Below, piece after piece: positions 19,951-30,128 of a stretch of 64,000 nt of DNA. The stretch spans positions 1 through 64,000 of the forward strand of contig NZ_JACEHH010000004.1 of NCBI RefSeq assembly GCF_014154935.1, read 5' to 3'. Source of the DNA: Stieleria mannarensis. GTDB lineage: Bacteria; Planctomycetota; Planctomycetia; Pirellulales; Pirellulaceae. The translations under genes and the position numbers were made by a program. Positions within the stretch are counted from its first letter, which is position 1, and each line of letters begins with the position of its first letter. The notes beneath the pieces were generated by a model that worked only from the letters and a program-made list of their open reading frames with translations, searched no databases and was not told the origin of the DNA.

Positions 19951-20144
19951 TTACAACCGGAAGGAGGATCAGATGGAGTGGGCGAAAGGCGGTTTTTTTC
20001 GTAGCGAGTTGAATTGAGCGGGAATAAACTCTGCCCATAGAGATTTCTCTCGATCAACTCATCCCTTTTCCCTAGACCACCCAGAATTCGTCATTTGCGT
20101 GTTTTTGAGTGGTTTGGCACCTAGCACACAGAACGGTCGTTCCG

Positions 20145-23100
20145 ATGAAGACAGGCAGATCGCCGTTTTCAAGCACCGCGGAGAACATTCAGATGCGAGA
20201 CGTCGCACGTCAATTTCAAACTTTGATCACGCCGGGGCGTTGGTTGCGTCCCCTTGCCGCCCTTGTGGCATTCACGATCCCGATGGCAGCGGTGTTGGCT
20301 GACGCGGCCGACAGTGTCGCGGCCAAGGACAGTGGTGCGCAGGTCCGCGTCGTCAGTTTCCCCGGCGACCAGGCGAGTGCTGACAGCGCGGCCTATTTCG
20401 CCGCTTCGATCCTGCCGTCGGCTGATGACGCGTTGCTGCAGGCCGTCGAGGCACCGGCAGCCGATGTGGTGGTCGTCGTCGACACCTCGGCCAGCCAATC
20501 GGGTGAGTTCCGTCGTGAATCACTCGCCGCGGCCGCCAAGACCGTCGCATCGCTTCGCCCCCAGGATCGCGTGCGAGTGTTCGCCGCCGATGTGGATGCG
20601 GTCGCACTGTCGGATGCCCTGACTCCCGCGGCCGATTCGAGTGTCACCGCGGCGCTCGAAGGACTGAAACGACGTTTGCCGCTGGGCAACACGAACATGG
20701 TGTCGGTCATCGATGCGGTCCGTGGCACGTTGTTGGCCGCCCCCCGCAGCCACACGCGTTCGATCGTTTACATCGGTGACGGAGCATCGATCGACGCGAC
20801 GGGCAACCAAACGCGGTTTGCGGCCTTGATCGACGCACTGCGAGCCGACCATATCTCAGTTCACAGTGTCGCGATCGGCCCTTCCAAGAACGTTGAACTG
20901 ATGGCGATTCTGGCCAATCACACCGGCGGCGTGTTGGGGATCGTCAGCGAAGCCGACGGCAACACTGCAACGGCGATGGCCGCCCGCGTGACCGAGTCGG
21001 CCGTGCGTTCACCGATCTGGATCGACGCTGCGGACTTGCCCCAAGCGGTGACGATCGCTCATGGCAAACGTCTTCCGCCGCTGCGTGTCGATCGCGATTC
21101 CATCCTGCTCGGTCAAATCGCCGGCGACATCGATTCGATGCAATTGGATCTGAAAGGAACGACGCCGACGGCCAACATTCGCGTCACCACCGCTGCGACG
21201 ATCGAACACGGCAACCCCGATTTCGCCTTCCTGCCGGGGCTGGTCGACGGTGCCAAGAAAAACGCCGGTCTGACCCTGCCCACGGCCAGCAGCGTCATGC
21301 TTCGCGAAACCGCTCGCATCCTGGCGGCCAAGTCCGACGAACTGGTGCGGGCTGGCAAGTTGGCTTTGAAGCAAGGCAACAAGAAAGGCGCCAAAGCCGT
21401 CGCGGAAATGGCTCTGGAAGCTGACCCGAACAACGAAGACGCCAAGGCATTGGTGAAAGTCAGCGGCACCACGCTGATCATCCAAAACGAATCGCCGTTT
21501 GACGACCTGTTCGGCGACGAAGCCCAACCGGCCGACCCGGCACCTGCCGCGGACGATCTGTTCGGGACGGAAGAACCGGCAGCGCCGGCGGCCCCCGCCG
21601 CAGACGACTTGTTCGGCGACCCCGCACCGGCAGCAGCGGCCCAGCCAGCCCCCGCAGCACCTGCACCCGCCGCTCCCGCTCCGGCCGAAGCCGCCCCGGC
21701 GGCTGCCACACCGGCCCCGGCGGCTGCCACACCGGCCCCGGCGGCCCCCAGCGGCGGACGTCTGCCGATGGTCCCGCCCAGCCGCAGCATCGTCGGCGAT
21801 GACGAGATTCTGGAACGCGGCGGCGACTTGCTCGATCGCATCGAAGCCGAACGCAGCGCCGCCAACGGACGTCTGCGTGCCGAAGTCAAAGCGGCCTTGC
21901 GTGCCGCCGAACGCGCCTTGAGGAAGGATCCGACCGGTGTCGCCGGCCAGCTGAAATCCGTGCTCGCCCGCGTGCAAACGCTGCCGGACATCGAACCCAA
22001 ACTGCGTCAGGATCTGGAAAGCCAGTTGCAATCGGCGATCCAAGCGGCCAGCAGCGCCGAAGCACGTTTCGCGGCCCAACAAGCCAACATCGTCGCACAA
22101 GACGAAGCCTCGCGTGCGACCGCACGATTGTTGGAAGAAACCTTCCGCCGCGAAGCGACCCTGAAAACGCTTTCCCAACAAATGAACGCGTTGATCGACG
22201 AAGGCCGCTACACCGAAGCCGACGGCGCAGTGTCGTTGAAATTCGCCGAGATCTCCGGCGACTCGATCACCGAAGACTCGATCGCCGGTCGCCACTTCAC
22301 CGATCAACCGTTGGCGCTGCAGACCTATGACCGCGACCGACGCTACAAGGAGATGCGTGAACGGAACTTCGTCGATGCGTTCTCGTTGGTGCTCAAGAGC
22401 AACATCCCGTTCGTCGATGAACCGCCGATTCTGTATCCCGATGCGGACGTCTGGCAAGCGCTCAGCCGTCGTCGTCTGGAACGTTACGGTTCGATCGAAC
22501 TGGTCGGCGACAACGAAACCGAACGTAAGATCGAAGCATCGCTGTCGGACGAGACGACGCAAACGTTCATCGAAACCCCGCTCAGCGAGGCCATTCAAAC
22601 GATCAGCGACACGCACGAAATTCCGATCGTGATCGACAACCGGGCACTCGAGGAAATCGGCCTGGATGCTGACGCTGGCGTCAACATCGACCTGAAGAAC
22701 GTCACCTTGCGATCGTTCCTGCGACTGATGTTGCGTGACCTGGAACTGACCTATCTGATCAAAGACGAAGTGATGCAGATCACGACCGTCGAAGCAGCTG
22801 AAGACAACCTGGTGACCAAAGTCTACCCCGTCGGTGACCTCGTCGTGCCGATCGTTTCGCTCGGCGGCGGCGGCATGGGCGGCGGCATGGGCGGCGGCAT
22901 GATGGGCGGCGGCATGATGGGCGGCGGCATGGGTGGCGGCATGGGCGGCGGCATGGGCGGCGGCATGGGCGGCGGCATGATGGGCGGCGGCATGGGCGGC
23001 GGCATGTTCGTCGTGCCCGATAACGTCAGCTTGGAATCCAAATCGGATTCCGCCCCGGCAGCCGACGACGCTAGCGCCACGCCGAGCGACACCGCCGCGG

Positions 23101-24632
23101 CAGTACTTTCCGAGGCTGACCAGCAGCTGATCCACCCGCTGAAAGTCACCCCCAAAGAAGGCCAAACACGCAGCGAAGCGTGGGAGCAGTTCTTTGCCGG
23201 ACTGACCTTGGGCGACGTCCGCGAAATCACCATCCTGGACCAACAGATCCGTGCGACCGCGCGAAAGTACTCTGTCAGAGCCGCTGCGGCGGACGAACAG
23301 GGCGATCGCCAAGCGGCCGTCGAATGGTTCAGCCAATCGCGCGACATGATCAGCGAAGCGATTCGGGCCGGTCACGTTCAACCGTGGATGTACCAAGCCT
23401 ATGCGATCGCCTTGACCGCCACCGCCGCGCCGAAATCCGAAGTCGAACGGGCACTGTTGTCCGCGGTCGATTTCGCCGAGACCCCGGCCGACATCTTGAA
23501 TGTCGCCGCTCGGCTGGAGGATTTGGGCAGCGACGCCGCCTCGCTGCGACTGTGCAAGCGGGTCGCGGAATTGGATCCGAACCGGCGCGAAACCTACGTG
23601 ATGGGGCTGCGACTGGCCGAACAACTCAACGACCCGGCCGCGATCGCTTGGGCCGCCAACGGTGTCCTGTCACAAGCGTGGCCGGCCGAATTCTCGCCCG
23701 TCGTCGACAAAGCGACCCTGTTGGCACGCAGCGCCTACGCCGAGCTGAAAGAGAAAGGACTGGACGAGGAAGCGGCCCAGTTTGCCAAAGCCCTCGACCA
23801 GGCCGCCGCACATGATGTGATCGTGCGGGTCTCGTGGACCGGCGATGCCGATATCGACTTGGCCGTGGAAGAACCCGGCGGGACCGTCTGTTCGCTGGAA
23901 AACCGCTCCAGCGCCAGCGGCGGCACGCTGCTCGGTGACTCCTATCCCGGTCAAGGCGAAGACAACACCGGAACCGTCTCGGAAACCTACATCTGCCCGC
24001 GAGGTTTCAGCGGCCAATACCGTCTGCTGGTCCGCAAGGTCTGGGGCGAGGTTTCCACCGGACAGGTCACCGTCGAAATCGTCACCGATGCCAAACGACC
24101 GTCCCAGCGATTCATTCGCAAAGAGGTTCCGCTGACGGAAAAAGACGCCTTGTTCGTTTTTGAAGTCAAAGAAGGCAAGCGTCAGGAGAAACTCGGCGAA
24201 GCCCAATTGGCACACCTGCGAGACGTCCAACGTGATCTCAATGGCCAATTGCTCGGCCAATTCGCAAACCCCGGAAGCGATTCGGCGCAGGTGCTGCGAG
24301 ACCTGTACCGCGACGCCCAAATCTTGACCGGTGGCGTCGGCGCGAATCCCTTCTTCGGCCGCAATGGTGCCGTCGGGTTCCAGCCCCAGATCACACAGTT
24401 GCCCGAAGGGGCATCGCTGTCGACCCTGGCGATCATTTCGGCCGACCGACGTTATGTGCGGATTTCGCCCGCACCGTTCTTCTCCCAAGTCGGTGACGTC
24501 AGCACGTTCAACTTCGTCGATGGTCAAACCGGAGGTGCCGGCGGCGGCGGTGCTGGCGGCGGCTTGGGCGGTGGAGCCGGCGGCGGCCTCGGTGGCGGAG
24601 GCCTCGGCGGAGGCGGCGGTTTCGGTAACTGA
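20145..24632 (+). CDS. Giant exported protein: VWA, STN-like, Gly/Met tract, DUF2135-like
   Basis: A 1495-residue protein from ATG 20145 (ATG 20193 is also possible). A signal-like helix is at about residues 30-50. A von Willebrand A domain covers about 105-270 with the metal-site motif DTSAS. A TPR-like segment is at about 385-440, then an Ala/Pro linker with three DDLFG(D/T) repeats (about 446-540). A helical coil follows, then an STN/secretin-N-like domain (about 806-900; PLSEAIQTISDTHEIPIVID). Next is a Gly-Gly-Met tract (about 907-955), a helical repeat region, a beta domain resembling DUF2135 (VIVRVSWTGDADIDLAVEEP) and a Gly-rich tail. It is likely a surface or envelope protein. Exact function is unknown. 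Confidence 0.85.
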   Translation: MKTGRSPFSSTAENIQMRDVARQFQTLITPGRWLRPLAALVAFTIPMAAVLADAADSVAAKDSGAQVRVVSFPGDQASADSAAYFAASILPSADDALLQAVEAPAADVVVVVDTSASQSGEFRRESLAAAAKTVASLRPQDRVRVFAADVDAVALSDALTPAADSSVTAALEGLKRRLPLGNTNMVSVIDAVRGTLLAAPRSHTRSIVYIGDGASIDATGNQTRFAALIDALRADHISVHSVAIGPSKNVELMAILANHTGGVLGIVSEADGNTATAMAARVTESAVRSPIWIDAADLPQAVTIAHGKRLPPLRVDRDSILLGQIAGDIDSMQLDLKGTTPTANIRVTTAATIEHGNPDFAFLPGLVDGAKKNAGLTLPTASSVMLRETARILAAKSDELVRAGKLALKQGNKKGAKAVAEMALEADPNNEDAKALVKVSGTTLIIQNESPFDDLFGDEAQPADPAPAADDLFGTEEPAAPAAPAADDLFGDPAPAAAAQPAPAAPAPAAPAPAEAAPAAATPAPAAATPAPAAPSGGRLPMVPPSRSIVGDDEILERGGDLLDRIEAERSAANGRLRAEVKAALRAAERALRKDPTGVAGQLKSVLARVQTLPDIEPKLRQDLESQLQSAIQAASSAEARFAAQQANIVAQDEASRATARLLEETFRREATLKTLSQQMNALIDEGRYTEADGAVSLKFAEISGDSITEDSIAGRHFTDQPLALQTYDRDRRYKEMRERNFVDAFSLVLKSNIPFVDEPPILYPDADVWQALSRRRLERYGSIELVGDNETERKIEASLSDETTQTFIETPLSEAIQTISDTHEIPIVIDNRALEEIGLDADAGVNIDLKNVTLRSFLRLMLRDLELTYLIKDEVMQITTVEAAEDNLVTKVYPVGDLVVPIVSLGGGGMGGGMGGGMMGGGMMGGGMGGGMGGGMGGGMGGGMMGGGMGGGMFVVPDNVSLESKSDSAPAADDASATPSDTAAAVLSEADQQLIHPLKVTPKEGQTRSEAWEQFFAGLTLGDVREITILDQQIRATARKYSVRAAAADEQGDRQAAVEWFSQSRDMISEAIRAGHVQPWMYQAYAIALTATAAPKSEVERALLSAVDFAETPADILNVAARLEDLGSDAASLRLCKRVAELDPNRRETYVMGLRLAEQLNDPAAIAWAANGVLSQAWPAEFSPVVDKATLLARSAYAELKEKGLDEEAAQFAKALDQAAAHDVIVRVSWTGDADIDLAVEEPGGTVCSLENRSSASGGTLLGDSYPGQGEDNTGTVSETYICPRGFSGQYRLLVRKVWGEVSTGQVTVEIVTDAKRPSQRFIRKEVPLTEKDALFVFEVKEGKRQEKLGEAQLAHLRDVQRDLNGQLLGQFANPGSDSAQVLRDLYRDAQILTGGVGANPFFGRNGAVGFQPQITQLPEGASLSTLAIISADRRYVRISPAPFFSQVGDVSTFNFVDGQTGGAGGGGAGGGLGGGAGGGLGGGGLGGGGGFGN

Positions 24633-24670
24633 TCCGAATTCCTGACGCAAACGGCTTTTGCTTGCAATTC

Positions 24671-24712
24671 AAAGGCGGTCACCCGTTTTCCGGGTGGCCG
24701 CCTTTCTTTTTT
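24671..24712 (+). terminator. Intrinsic terminator after the giant VWA gene
   Basis: A 15-base-pair stem with one G-T pair (AAAGGCGGTCACCCG with CGGGTGGCCGCCTTT) and a 5-base loop is followed by CTTTTTTT. It lies 39 bases past the stop. Confidence 0.9.
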
Positions 24713-24910
24713 TCCCGCCCGGTGAAACCTCACCCGCGCTCGGCGGGTAGATCTTTGTGCGGGGAACCCTTCACACGGGGGGCGGACCGGCATTGGATTT
24801 GGAAGAGTTCGATCCGTTGCGGCGTCCCAAAGTTGTCAGGTTCCCGCCGAATTGGTAGACACTACGCTCGAATCTAACACCCCCATCTGTCACAAGGACA
24901 ACAAACGATT

Positions 24911-26617
24911 ATGGGTTTCATGACACATTGTCTCCGCCCCCGGCATGCCGTCCGATCCGTCGCGGCCGCCGCGGTTCTGGCAACCACGCTCTTGGCCGCC
25001 CCGGCGATGGCTCAAGATCGCCTCGCGCCGGCGGCCGACTCGTCGCGTGCGACACTCACCGATGGCACGCAACCGGTCGTCGTCGTCACGCTCGGTTCAG
25101 TCAAGAAGTTGATGGATGACGTCAGCTACCTGGCCGAAATCACCAGCCAGCCGCAATTGGCGATGTTCCCGATGTTGGCCGCCACGTTCACCCAAGGCAT
25201 GGACATGGACCAGCCGATCGGGATGCTCGTTCCGCTGGTCGGGGGAACGCCGCAACCGATCGTCGTGTTGCCGACCAAGGACATCCGACCCATCTTGAAA
25301 CGTCTGGAAGCCCAGACCGGTCCGGTCGATGAATTGGATGACGGAACGTTGGTGCTGACCGTCAACCAAAACATGCTGTACATCAAACAGAACGCGAACA
25401 ACGCTGTCGCGGCACAAAACCAAGCCGCGCTCGCGTTAGCCCCGGAAGACGCCGGCGATCTGTTTCAAGGCATGGGCAACAACTACAACGTGGCGATCCG
25501 CTTGCAAGTCCAACAGGTCCCCGTCGAAATCCGCAACATCTTGATCGACCAGTTGCGTCAGGGATTCGAGCAGACGATGGCGCAACAACCCGACGCCGCA
25601 TCGGGCCGAGAGGTTGCCGAGAACTCGATCGCACAACTGGAACGTTTGGTTCAAGAAGCGGACGAGCTGAACGTCGGATTGAACATCGACAAAGCCAACA
25701 AGCAAGTCGCGTTGGATTTCTCGTTCACCGCCGTCGGTGGAACGCAATTGGCCGCGGTTTACGGCGGTCAACAATCGATCCCCTCGCGTTTCGCGTCGGT
25801 CATCCGCGACGACGCGGCTGCCTATATTCATAGCGCCACGTCGATCAGCCCCGAAGCGATCACGCAAGCCAAAGAAGGCATCGCGTCCTCGTTGTCGATG
25901 ATCAAGGGGGCCTTGGAAAACGAGGGCAACCTGACCGAAGATCAGGTCAACGAGATCGATCAGTACATCGACCGTCTCAGCGACATCGTCACCGAATCGC
26001 TGTCCGAAGGCAAAGCGGACATGGGCGCCTTGGTGATGGCCGGCCGCGACGAGTTCAAAGCCGTGATCGGAACCTTCGTCGCCGATGGCAACAAGGTCGC
26101 GGAGTTGGCAAAAGACCTGGCGACGAAGGTCCCCGACAGCCCCGATGCCCCCAAGTTTAAATTCGACAACGGAAACTTCGGCGGCGTGACGCTGCACCTG
26201 ATCGAAGCCGATGTGCCGGCCAGCGAAGACGAAGTCCGCAAGCTGTTCGGTGACAAGATCCAGGTCCATATCGGGACCGCCCCCAAAGCGGTCTACGTCG
26301 CGGCAGGACGTGGCAGCGAAGAACTGCTGAAGGAATTCATCACGTCCGGTAGCAGCGACAACGGGGGCGATCGTCCGTTGGGTCAATTCAAGATGAAACT
26401 GTTGCCGTTCATGGAATTGGCACAGTCGGTCGAAGCCAACGACAACGTGGCGGCAATGATCAACGCCCTGACCAATTCGGAAGACAAGGGCGAAGTCAAC
26501 GTCACCACCAAGTCGATCCCCAACGGCTCGGCGATGAAGCTGACCATCGGCGAAGGCCTGATCCGATCGATCGGTGCCGCCGCCATGGCCGGCCGCCAAG
26601 CCCAACAGCCGTTCTGA
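24911..26617 (+). CDS. Hypothetical secreted protein
   Basis: A 568-residue protein with a clear signal peptide ending AAPAMAQ. ATG 24911 has AAGGA about 12 bases upstream; ATG 24920 is in frame. The mature part has repeating patterns such as VVVVTLGSVKKLMDDVSYLA and LAMFPMLAATFTQGMDMDQP, then LNVGLNIDKANKQVALDFSF. It is the type of large exported protein conserved in Pirellulaceae without a name. It follows the giant VWA gene on the same strand but is separated from it by a strong terminator, so it is probably transcribed alone. No enzymatic motif was recognised. Confidence 0.75.
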   Translation: MGFMTHCLRPRHAVRSVAAAAVLATTLLAAPAMAQDRLAPAADSSRATLTDGTQPVVVVTLGSVKKLMDDVSYLAEITSQPQLAMFPMLAATFTQGMDMDQPIGMLVPLVGGTPQPIVVLPTKDIRPILKRLEAQTGPVDELDDGTLVLTVNQNMLYIKQNANNAVAAQNQAALALAPEDAGDLFQGMGNNYNVAIRLQVQQVPVEIRNILIDQLRQGFEQTMAQQPDAASGREVAENSIAQLERLVQEADELNVGLNIDKANKQVALDFSFTAVGGTQLAAVYGGQQSIPSRFASVIRDDAAAYIHSATSISPEAITQAKEGIASSLSMIKGALENEGNLTEDQVNEIDQYIDRLSDIVTESLSEGKADMGALVMAGRDEFKAVIGTFVADGNKVAELAKDLATKVPDSPDAPKFKFDNGNFGGVTLHLIEADVPASEDEVRKLFGDKIQVHIGTAPKAVYVAAGRGSEELLKEFITSGSSDNGGDRPLGQFKMKLLPFMELAQSVEANDNVAAMINALTNSEDKGEVNVTTKSIPNGSAMKLTIGEGLIRSIGAAAMAGRQAQQPF

Positions 26618-26696
26618 TCCTCGAGGCCTAGCAGAACCGTCAATTCCTAGCCCCCGTCCCCGAATCTGTGGACGTCTGCACAACTACACCATGGCT

Positions 26697-26728
26697 CCCT
26701 TCTTCCCCGGCTTTGCGGGGGAGAAGGG
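26697..26728. repeat. CCCTTCTTCCCC hairpin between genes
   Basis: CCCTTCTTCCCC pairs with GGGGGAGAAGGG. It resembles the common intergenic CCCTCTCCC/GGGAGAGGG palindromes of many genomes and sits between convergent genes. A weak terminator role is possible. Confidence 0.45.
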
Positions 26729-26794
26729 CTGGGGATGAGGGGGCGAGGATCTCTGACGTTGCGATGCTCGCCAGAGCGTGCGACGCGGCCGGGA

Positions 26795-26820
26795 TCCACT
26801 TTCTGGCGAAGGTAGCGACG
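26795..26820 (-). repeat. ACCTTCGCCAGAAGGT-family dispersed hairpin, copy 2
   Basis: On the minus strand this reads CGTCGCTACCTTCGCCAGAA followed by AGTGGA, close to the copies at 14615-14640 and 42998-43024. Confidence 0.55.
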
Positions 26821-26854
26821 TTCGACCATGTAAACGCCGACCGCTTGCAGGCCG

Positions 26855-28357
26855 TCAAGCCGCTCGTTTCGTGACCGTCGCCACGGCGGCCTGCCCAAAG
26901 GGCGATGCGACGTTCGGCGCGTTGCTCCCCTTTTCCTCTTCGGGCACTGGCTCTGCCGGTGCCACCAACCCCGTCGCCAGCAAGATGCGGTCGCTCCAGC
27001 GAATGAACATCATCTCCGTGCGTGAATCTTTGCCGCCATAGATCGGCAAACGACGACCCAGCCGCGAGGCAAAGTCACGGATCAGGAAGTGCGCCAACAC
27101 GGGACGCCGGACCAGAATTTGGATCGGAAACGCCAGCGATCCCACCGTCGGCAGGACGCCCCACAGCAACGCTTCGGTATGCCGGACGCGGCGACCGGAC
27201 GAGAACCAGCTCAGTAGCGTCACCAGCGTGCGGGCCAAAGGTAAAATCAACCACGGCAATAAAAACCAAACCTTGCCGGTCGCAATCGCAGCGAATAGGC
27301 CACCGTATTTCGCCGGCACCACCCACGGCGAACATGCCTTGACCGCCAAGTGCAGCGCCATCCCCCGCGCGTACGTAGCCACTTCCTGCGCATCGACCTG
27401 ACGATTCAGTTCGGCCGCTTCGTCCGATCCGATCCGCTGTTCCCTTTCCCACCGCCGGATCGCATGCCGAATGTAGCGCAACCCCACGTAAGTTTGAAAT
27501 CGCGGCCGCGAGAGCAGATGCCACGCCGCACGCGCCGAGCGAGCGACACGACGTCGAAGCTTGCCGGCGATTCGTTCCCAAGTGGCCAGTCGCAGCGGCG
27601 CCGGTTCGGCCGCTTTCCAACGCGACGTGTGATGGATCAATGCCTCCACGTCTGCCGTGGCCTCAAGCGTCTGTGACCGTAACCGGTCGGCATCGACGTC
27701 ATCAAAGGGAGGAAAGGTTCGCTCGCTGGCGGCCAGCATCCAATACTTGGGGACCAAAACGGCGGGGATGCCGGATTCCAAATCGATGATCGTGTAACAA
27801 TCGCCGCGGCGCAACAGGTTGGCCGACGAGACCATCGCTCGGGGATCGATCTGCCAACCGCTGCCGGTCAGCCCGCCGGCGATCAAAGCTCCACTGGCTT
27901 GCCGCATCACATCGACCAGCTGATCGATTTCGCCACGAGGCTCGCCCGGGGCGGCCGGCCGAACGCCGCGACCGTCGATGTGCTCGGCCGCCAACACCCA
28001 ACCGGGCGCCGCGGCGTCGAAGCGGACATACAGTGGCTTCGCGACTCGTGGCATGGTGACGTCAGCGTCCAACTGATGCCGACGCAAAACCTCTGCCGCC
28101 ACGCGGCGGCGAAAGAAGCACGCCAGGATCGCATCGCGATTGAATTGATAGGCAAACGGGGCGAAGAAGCACAGTCGGTAGATCGTCCGCGTTAACCGCC
28201 CCGGACAGAACACCTTTTCGACCACCCGCTGCGTCAAACCGTCGGCAAAGGTCGCGTCGACCAGCCGGGCCGTCGCCGCGCGCCCCTTTCCAAGTTTGCG
28301 GACTATCCGAACTTCAACAGGCGCGGATTCAATCGGATCGGGAAGCTTTGATTTCAC
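26855..28357 (-). CDS. Kinase-like membrane protein of unknown role
   Basis: A 500-residue protein. The N-terminal half resembles a protein- or sugar-kinase fold: a Gly-rich strand VRIVRKLGKGRAATARLVDA, a following Lys in VVEKVF, a hinge-like AAEHIDGRG, and a catalytic-loop-like SANLLRRGDCYTIIDLESGI, where IDLE would be the DFG-like site. The usual HRD aspartate is not clear. The C-terminal half has at least two membrane segments (FAAIATGKVWFLLPWLILPL and GVLPTVGSLAFPIQILV). It resembles lipopolysaccharide or aminoglycoside kinase-like families more than Ser/Thr kinases. It stands alone on the minus strand. Confidence 0.55.
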   Translation of the reverse strand: MKSKLPDPIESAPVEVRIVRKLGKGRAATARLVDATFADGLTQRVVEKVFCPGRLTRTIYRLCFFAPFAYQFNRDAILACFFRRRVAAEVLRRHQLDADVTMPRVAKPLYVRFDAAAPGWVLAAEHIDGRGVRPAAPGEPRGEIDQLVDVMRQASGALIAGGLTGSGWQIDPRAMVSSANLLRRGDCYTIIDLESGIPAVLVPKYWMLAASERTFPPFDDVDADRLRSQTLEATADVEALIHHTSRWKAAEPAPLRLATWERIAGKLRRRVARSARAAWHLLSRPRFQTYVGLRYIRHAIRRWEREQRIGSDEAAELNRQVDAQEVATYARGMALHLAVKACSPWVVPAKYGGLFAAIATGKVWFLLPWLILPLARTLVTLLSWFSSGRRVRHTEALLWGVLPTVGSLAFPIQILVRRPVLAHFLIRDFASRLGRRLPIYGGKDSRTEMMFIRWSDRILLATGLVAPAEPVPEEEKGSNAPNVASPFGQAAVATVTKRAA

Positions 28358-28483
28358 AAGATCAATATTGCGGCAGGGAATCTCGATCCGCCTGTATCAG
28401 ATTCGGCAACACCGCGGCAAGGCGGCTCCGCCCCCGAGCTGGCGATTACAAAAACCACCGCGCAGCGGTTCCCCACCGTCGCT

Positions 28484-28640
28484 ACAATGCTTGCATTGCC
28501 GCACCGCCCACTCTCGGGGTCTGTCCCCATCGGCGCCCCCACTCTCGGGGTCTGTCCCCATCGGCGCCGTAATGCTTGCATTCGCCCATTCTCGGGGTCT
28601 GTCCCCATCGGCGCCTAATGCTTGCATTTGCAAAGGGCTT
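28484..28640. repeat. Left GTCTGTCCCC repeat array of the RAYT locus
   Basis: Three copies of GGGGTCTGTCCCC (28516, 28547, 28594) are followed by ATCGGCGCC. AATGCTTGCATT-type palindromes occur before, between and after them (28487, 28571, 28617). GGGG-TCTGT-CCCC can fold on itself. The stretch 28358-28827 otherwise holds no gene. Confidence 0.7.
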
Positions 28641-28827
28641 TGCTAGCGCGGGGAATTGTCGGCTCGATGAGATTTCGATGTTTTTTGGCTTGACTACGAC
28701 GCTCCATCTGGGTGGAATGAAGGCAGTCAAGTGGAGTCGCACGGCGACTCGTTTTTTCGCTGCGAATGGTGGAGGAAGATCCTCATGCCCGCAGCAGAGT
28801 CCAGAAACGAGTTGGGGAGACTCTGCG

Positions 28828-29946
28828 ATGGCGAGATCTAATCGCTCTGAAATCTTAGACCCGTACGAAGTTCAAGCGTTTCACGTCATGAGCCGAACCG
28901 TGCGAGGTTGCTGGCTCCTCGGCGACGACGCGGTTTCAGGCAAGAATTTCGATTACCGAAAGGACTGGATTGAGAACCAGCTTAGGCATTTTGCGGCGTT
29001 CTTCGGAATCGACTTGCCGTCCTTTGCCATTCTTTCAAACCACTTCCACCTTGTGCTACGGTCGCGCCCCGATGTCGTCGACACATGGGACGACACCGAA
29101 GTGGCACGTCGTTGGCTGATGATTTGCCCGGAACGAACCGACGCCAAGGGGGATCCGATGGCGCCGTCGCAAGCGGAGTTGGATGGCATTCGGAACGTCC
29201 CCCACAGGGTTGCCGAGATTCGGCTGCGACTGAGCAACATCTCGTGGTGGATGCGCCTGTTAAATCAACGCATCGCTCAGCGCGCCAACAACGAAGATGA
29301 AGTCGAGGGGCACTTCTTCCAGGGGCGTTTCAAAGCCGTCCCGTTGGTCGACGAAGAAGCCATTTTGGCTTGCTCTGTTTACGTTGATCTGAATCTGATC
29401 CGCGCATGCGTCGCCGAAACATTAGAAATGAGTGACCATACGTCGGCGCAGCGACGAATCGAGTCGGTCCGTGCGTCGAAGCAAACGTCGGAGGAACAGT
29501 CTTGCAATTCACTTGATCAGGAATCGATCGATACCCCGACGCCAACGACTTCGCCACAAACCCGCCGTCCGGATGCCTTTCTCTCGCCGGTGAACCTAAA
29601 CGAAGCCATCGCCACGGCAGGGCCGCATCCGAGCGAGTCAGGAGAGCGATGTAGCGACAAGGGATTCGTGGCGATCAGCGAAGAAGCCTACCTGCAACTG
29701 TTGGACTGGACCGCTCGGCAATTAGCCTCCGAGAAACCTGGGAAGACGCCTTCCGACCTGCCGCCGATCCTGAAACGCCTCGGATTGTCCCCCACACTTT
29801 GGTTCACACTCGTCGCGAATTTCAGCGAAGTCTTTTCAACCATCGCCGGTCGTCCCGAGCACATCGATCACGAGCGGACGAAGCAGACTGGACGACGATT
29901 CTATATTCCCCGGCACACGCGCATGCTGTTCGGGCAGGCAGCGTAA
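28828..29946 (+). CDS. REP-associated tyrosine transposase (RAYT-like, Y1/HUH)
   Basis: A 372-residue protein from ATG 28828; longer frames run through the upstream repeat array. It opens YEVQAFHVMSRTVRGCWLL and carries the metal-binding HUH motif as His72-Phe-His74 in LSNHFHLVLRS. SNISWWMRLLNQRIAQRANN and GHFFQGRFKAVPLVDEEAIL follow, then YVDLNLIRACV, the family signature close to YxxLNPxRA. About 170 extra C-terminal residues follow the catalytic part. Such enzymes cut and join single strands at small palindromic repeats. Repeats with the core GTCTGTCCCC lie on both sides of the gene and are plausible substrates. Confidence 0.85.
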   Translation: MARSNRSEILDPYEVQAFHVMSRTVRGCWLLGDDAVSGKNFDYRKDWIENQLRHFAAFFGIDLPSFAILSNHFHLVLRSRPDVVDTWDDTEVARRWLMICPERTDAKGDPMAPSQAELDGIRNVPHRVAEIRLRLSNISWWMRLLNQRIAQRANNEDEVEGHFFQGRFKAVPLVDEEAILACSVYVDLNLIRACVAETLEMSDHTSAQRRIESVRASKQTSEEQSCNSLDQESIDTPTPTTSPQTRRPDAFLSPVNLNEAIATAGPHPSESGERCSDKGFVAISEEAYLQLLDWTARQLASEKPGKTPSDLPPILKRLGLSPTLWFTLVANFSEVFSTIAGRPEHIDHERTKQTGRRFYIPRHTRMLFGQAA

Positions 29947-30128
29947 CCGTCGGCGTGCAAAACGGCCCGCAACTTCGGCTCGACTCTCTAATCCATCCCG
30001 GCAAAGCAAGCTCCCGCGACTTCGTTCACCGCGACGAGCAACGAACAATGCGTTTCGACCCTAGGAATCTTCTGACGGTCTAGATAAGCCGCCCCGTTTC
30101 GCGACTCAACGGCCACCACGCCCTGCTC

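Noticed and set aside
19844-20038. 64-residue minus-strand frame before the giant VWA gene
   Set aside because: No start signal or family and it covers the palindrome at 19932-19950; not supported.
21009-23624. 871-residue open frame on the minus strand opposite the giant VWA gene
   Set aside because: It is a shadow of the G+C-rich coding frame; its His/Ala run mirrors the Gly-Met tract.
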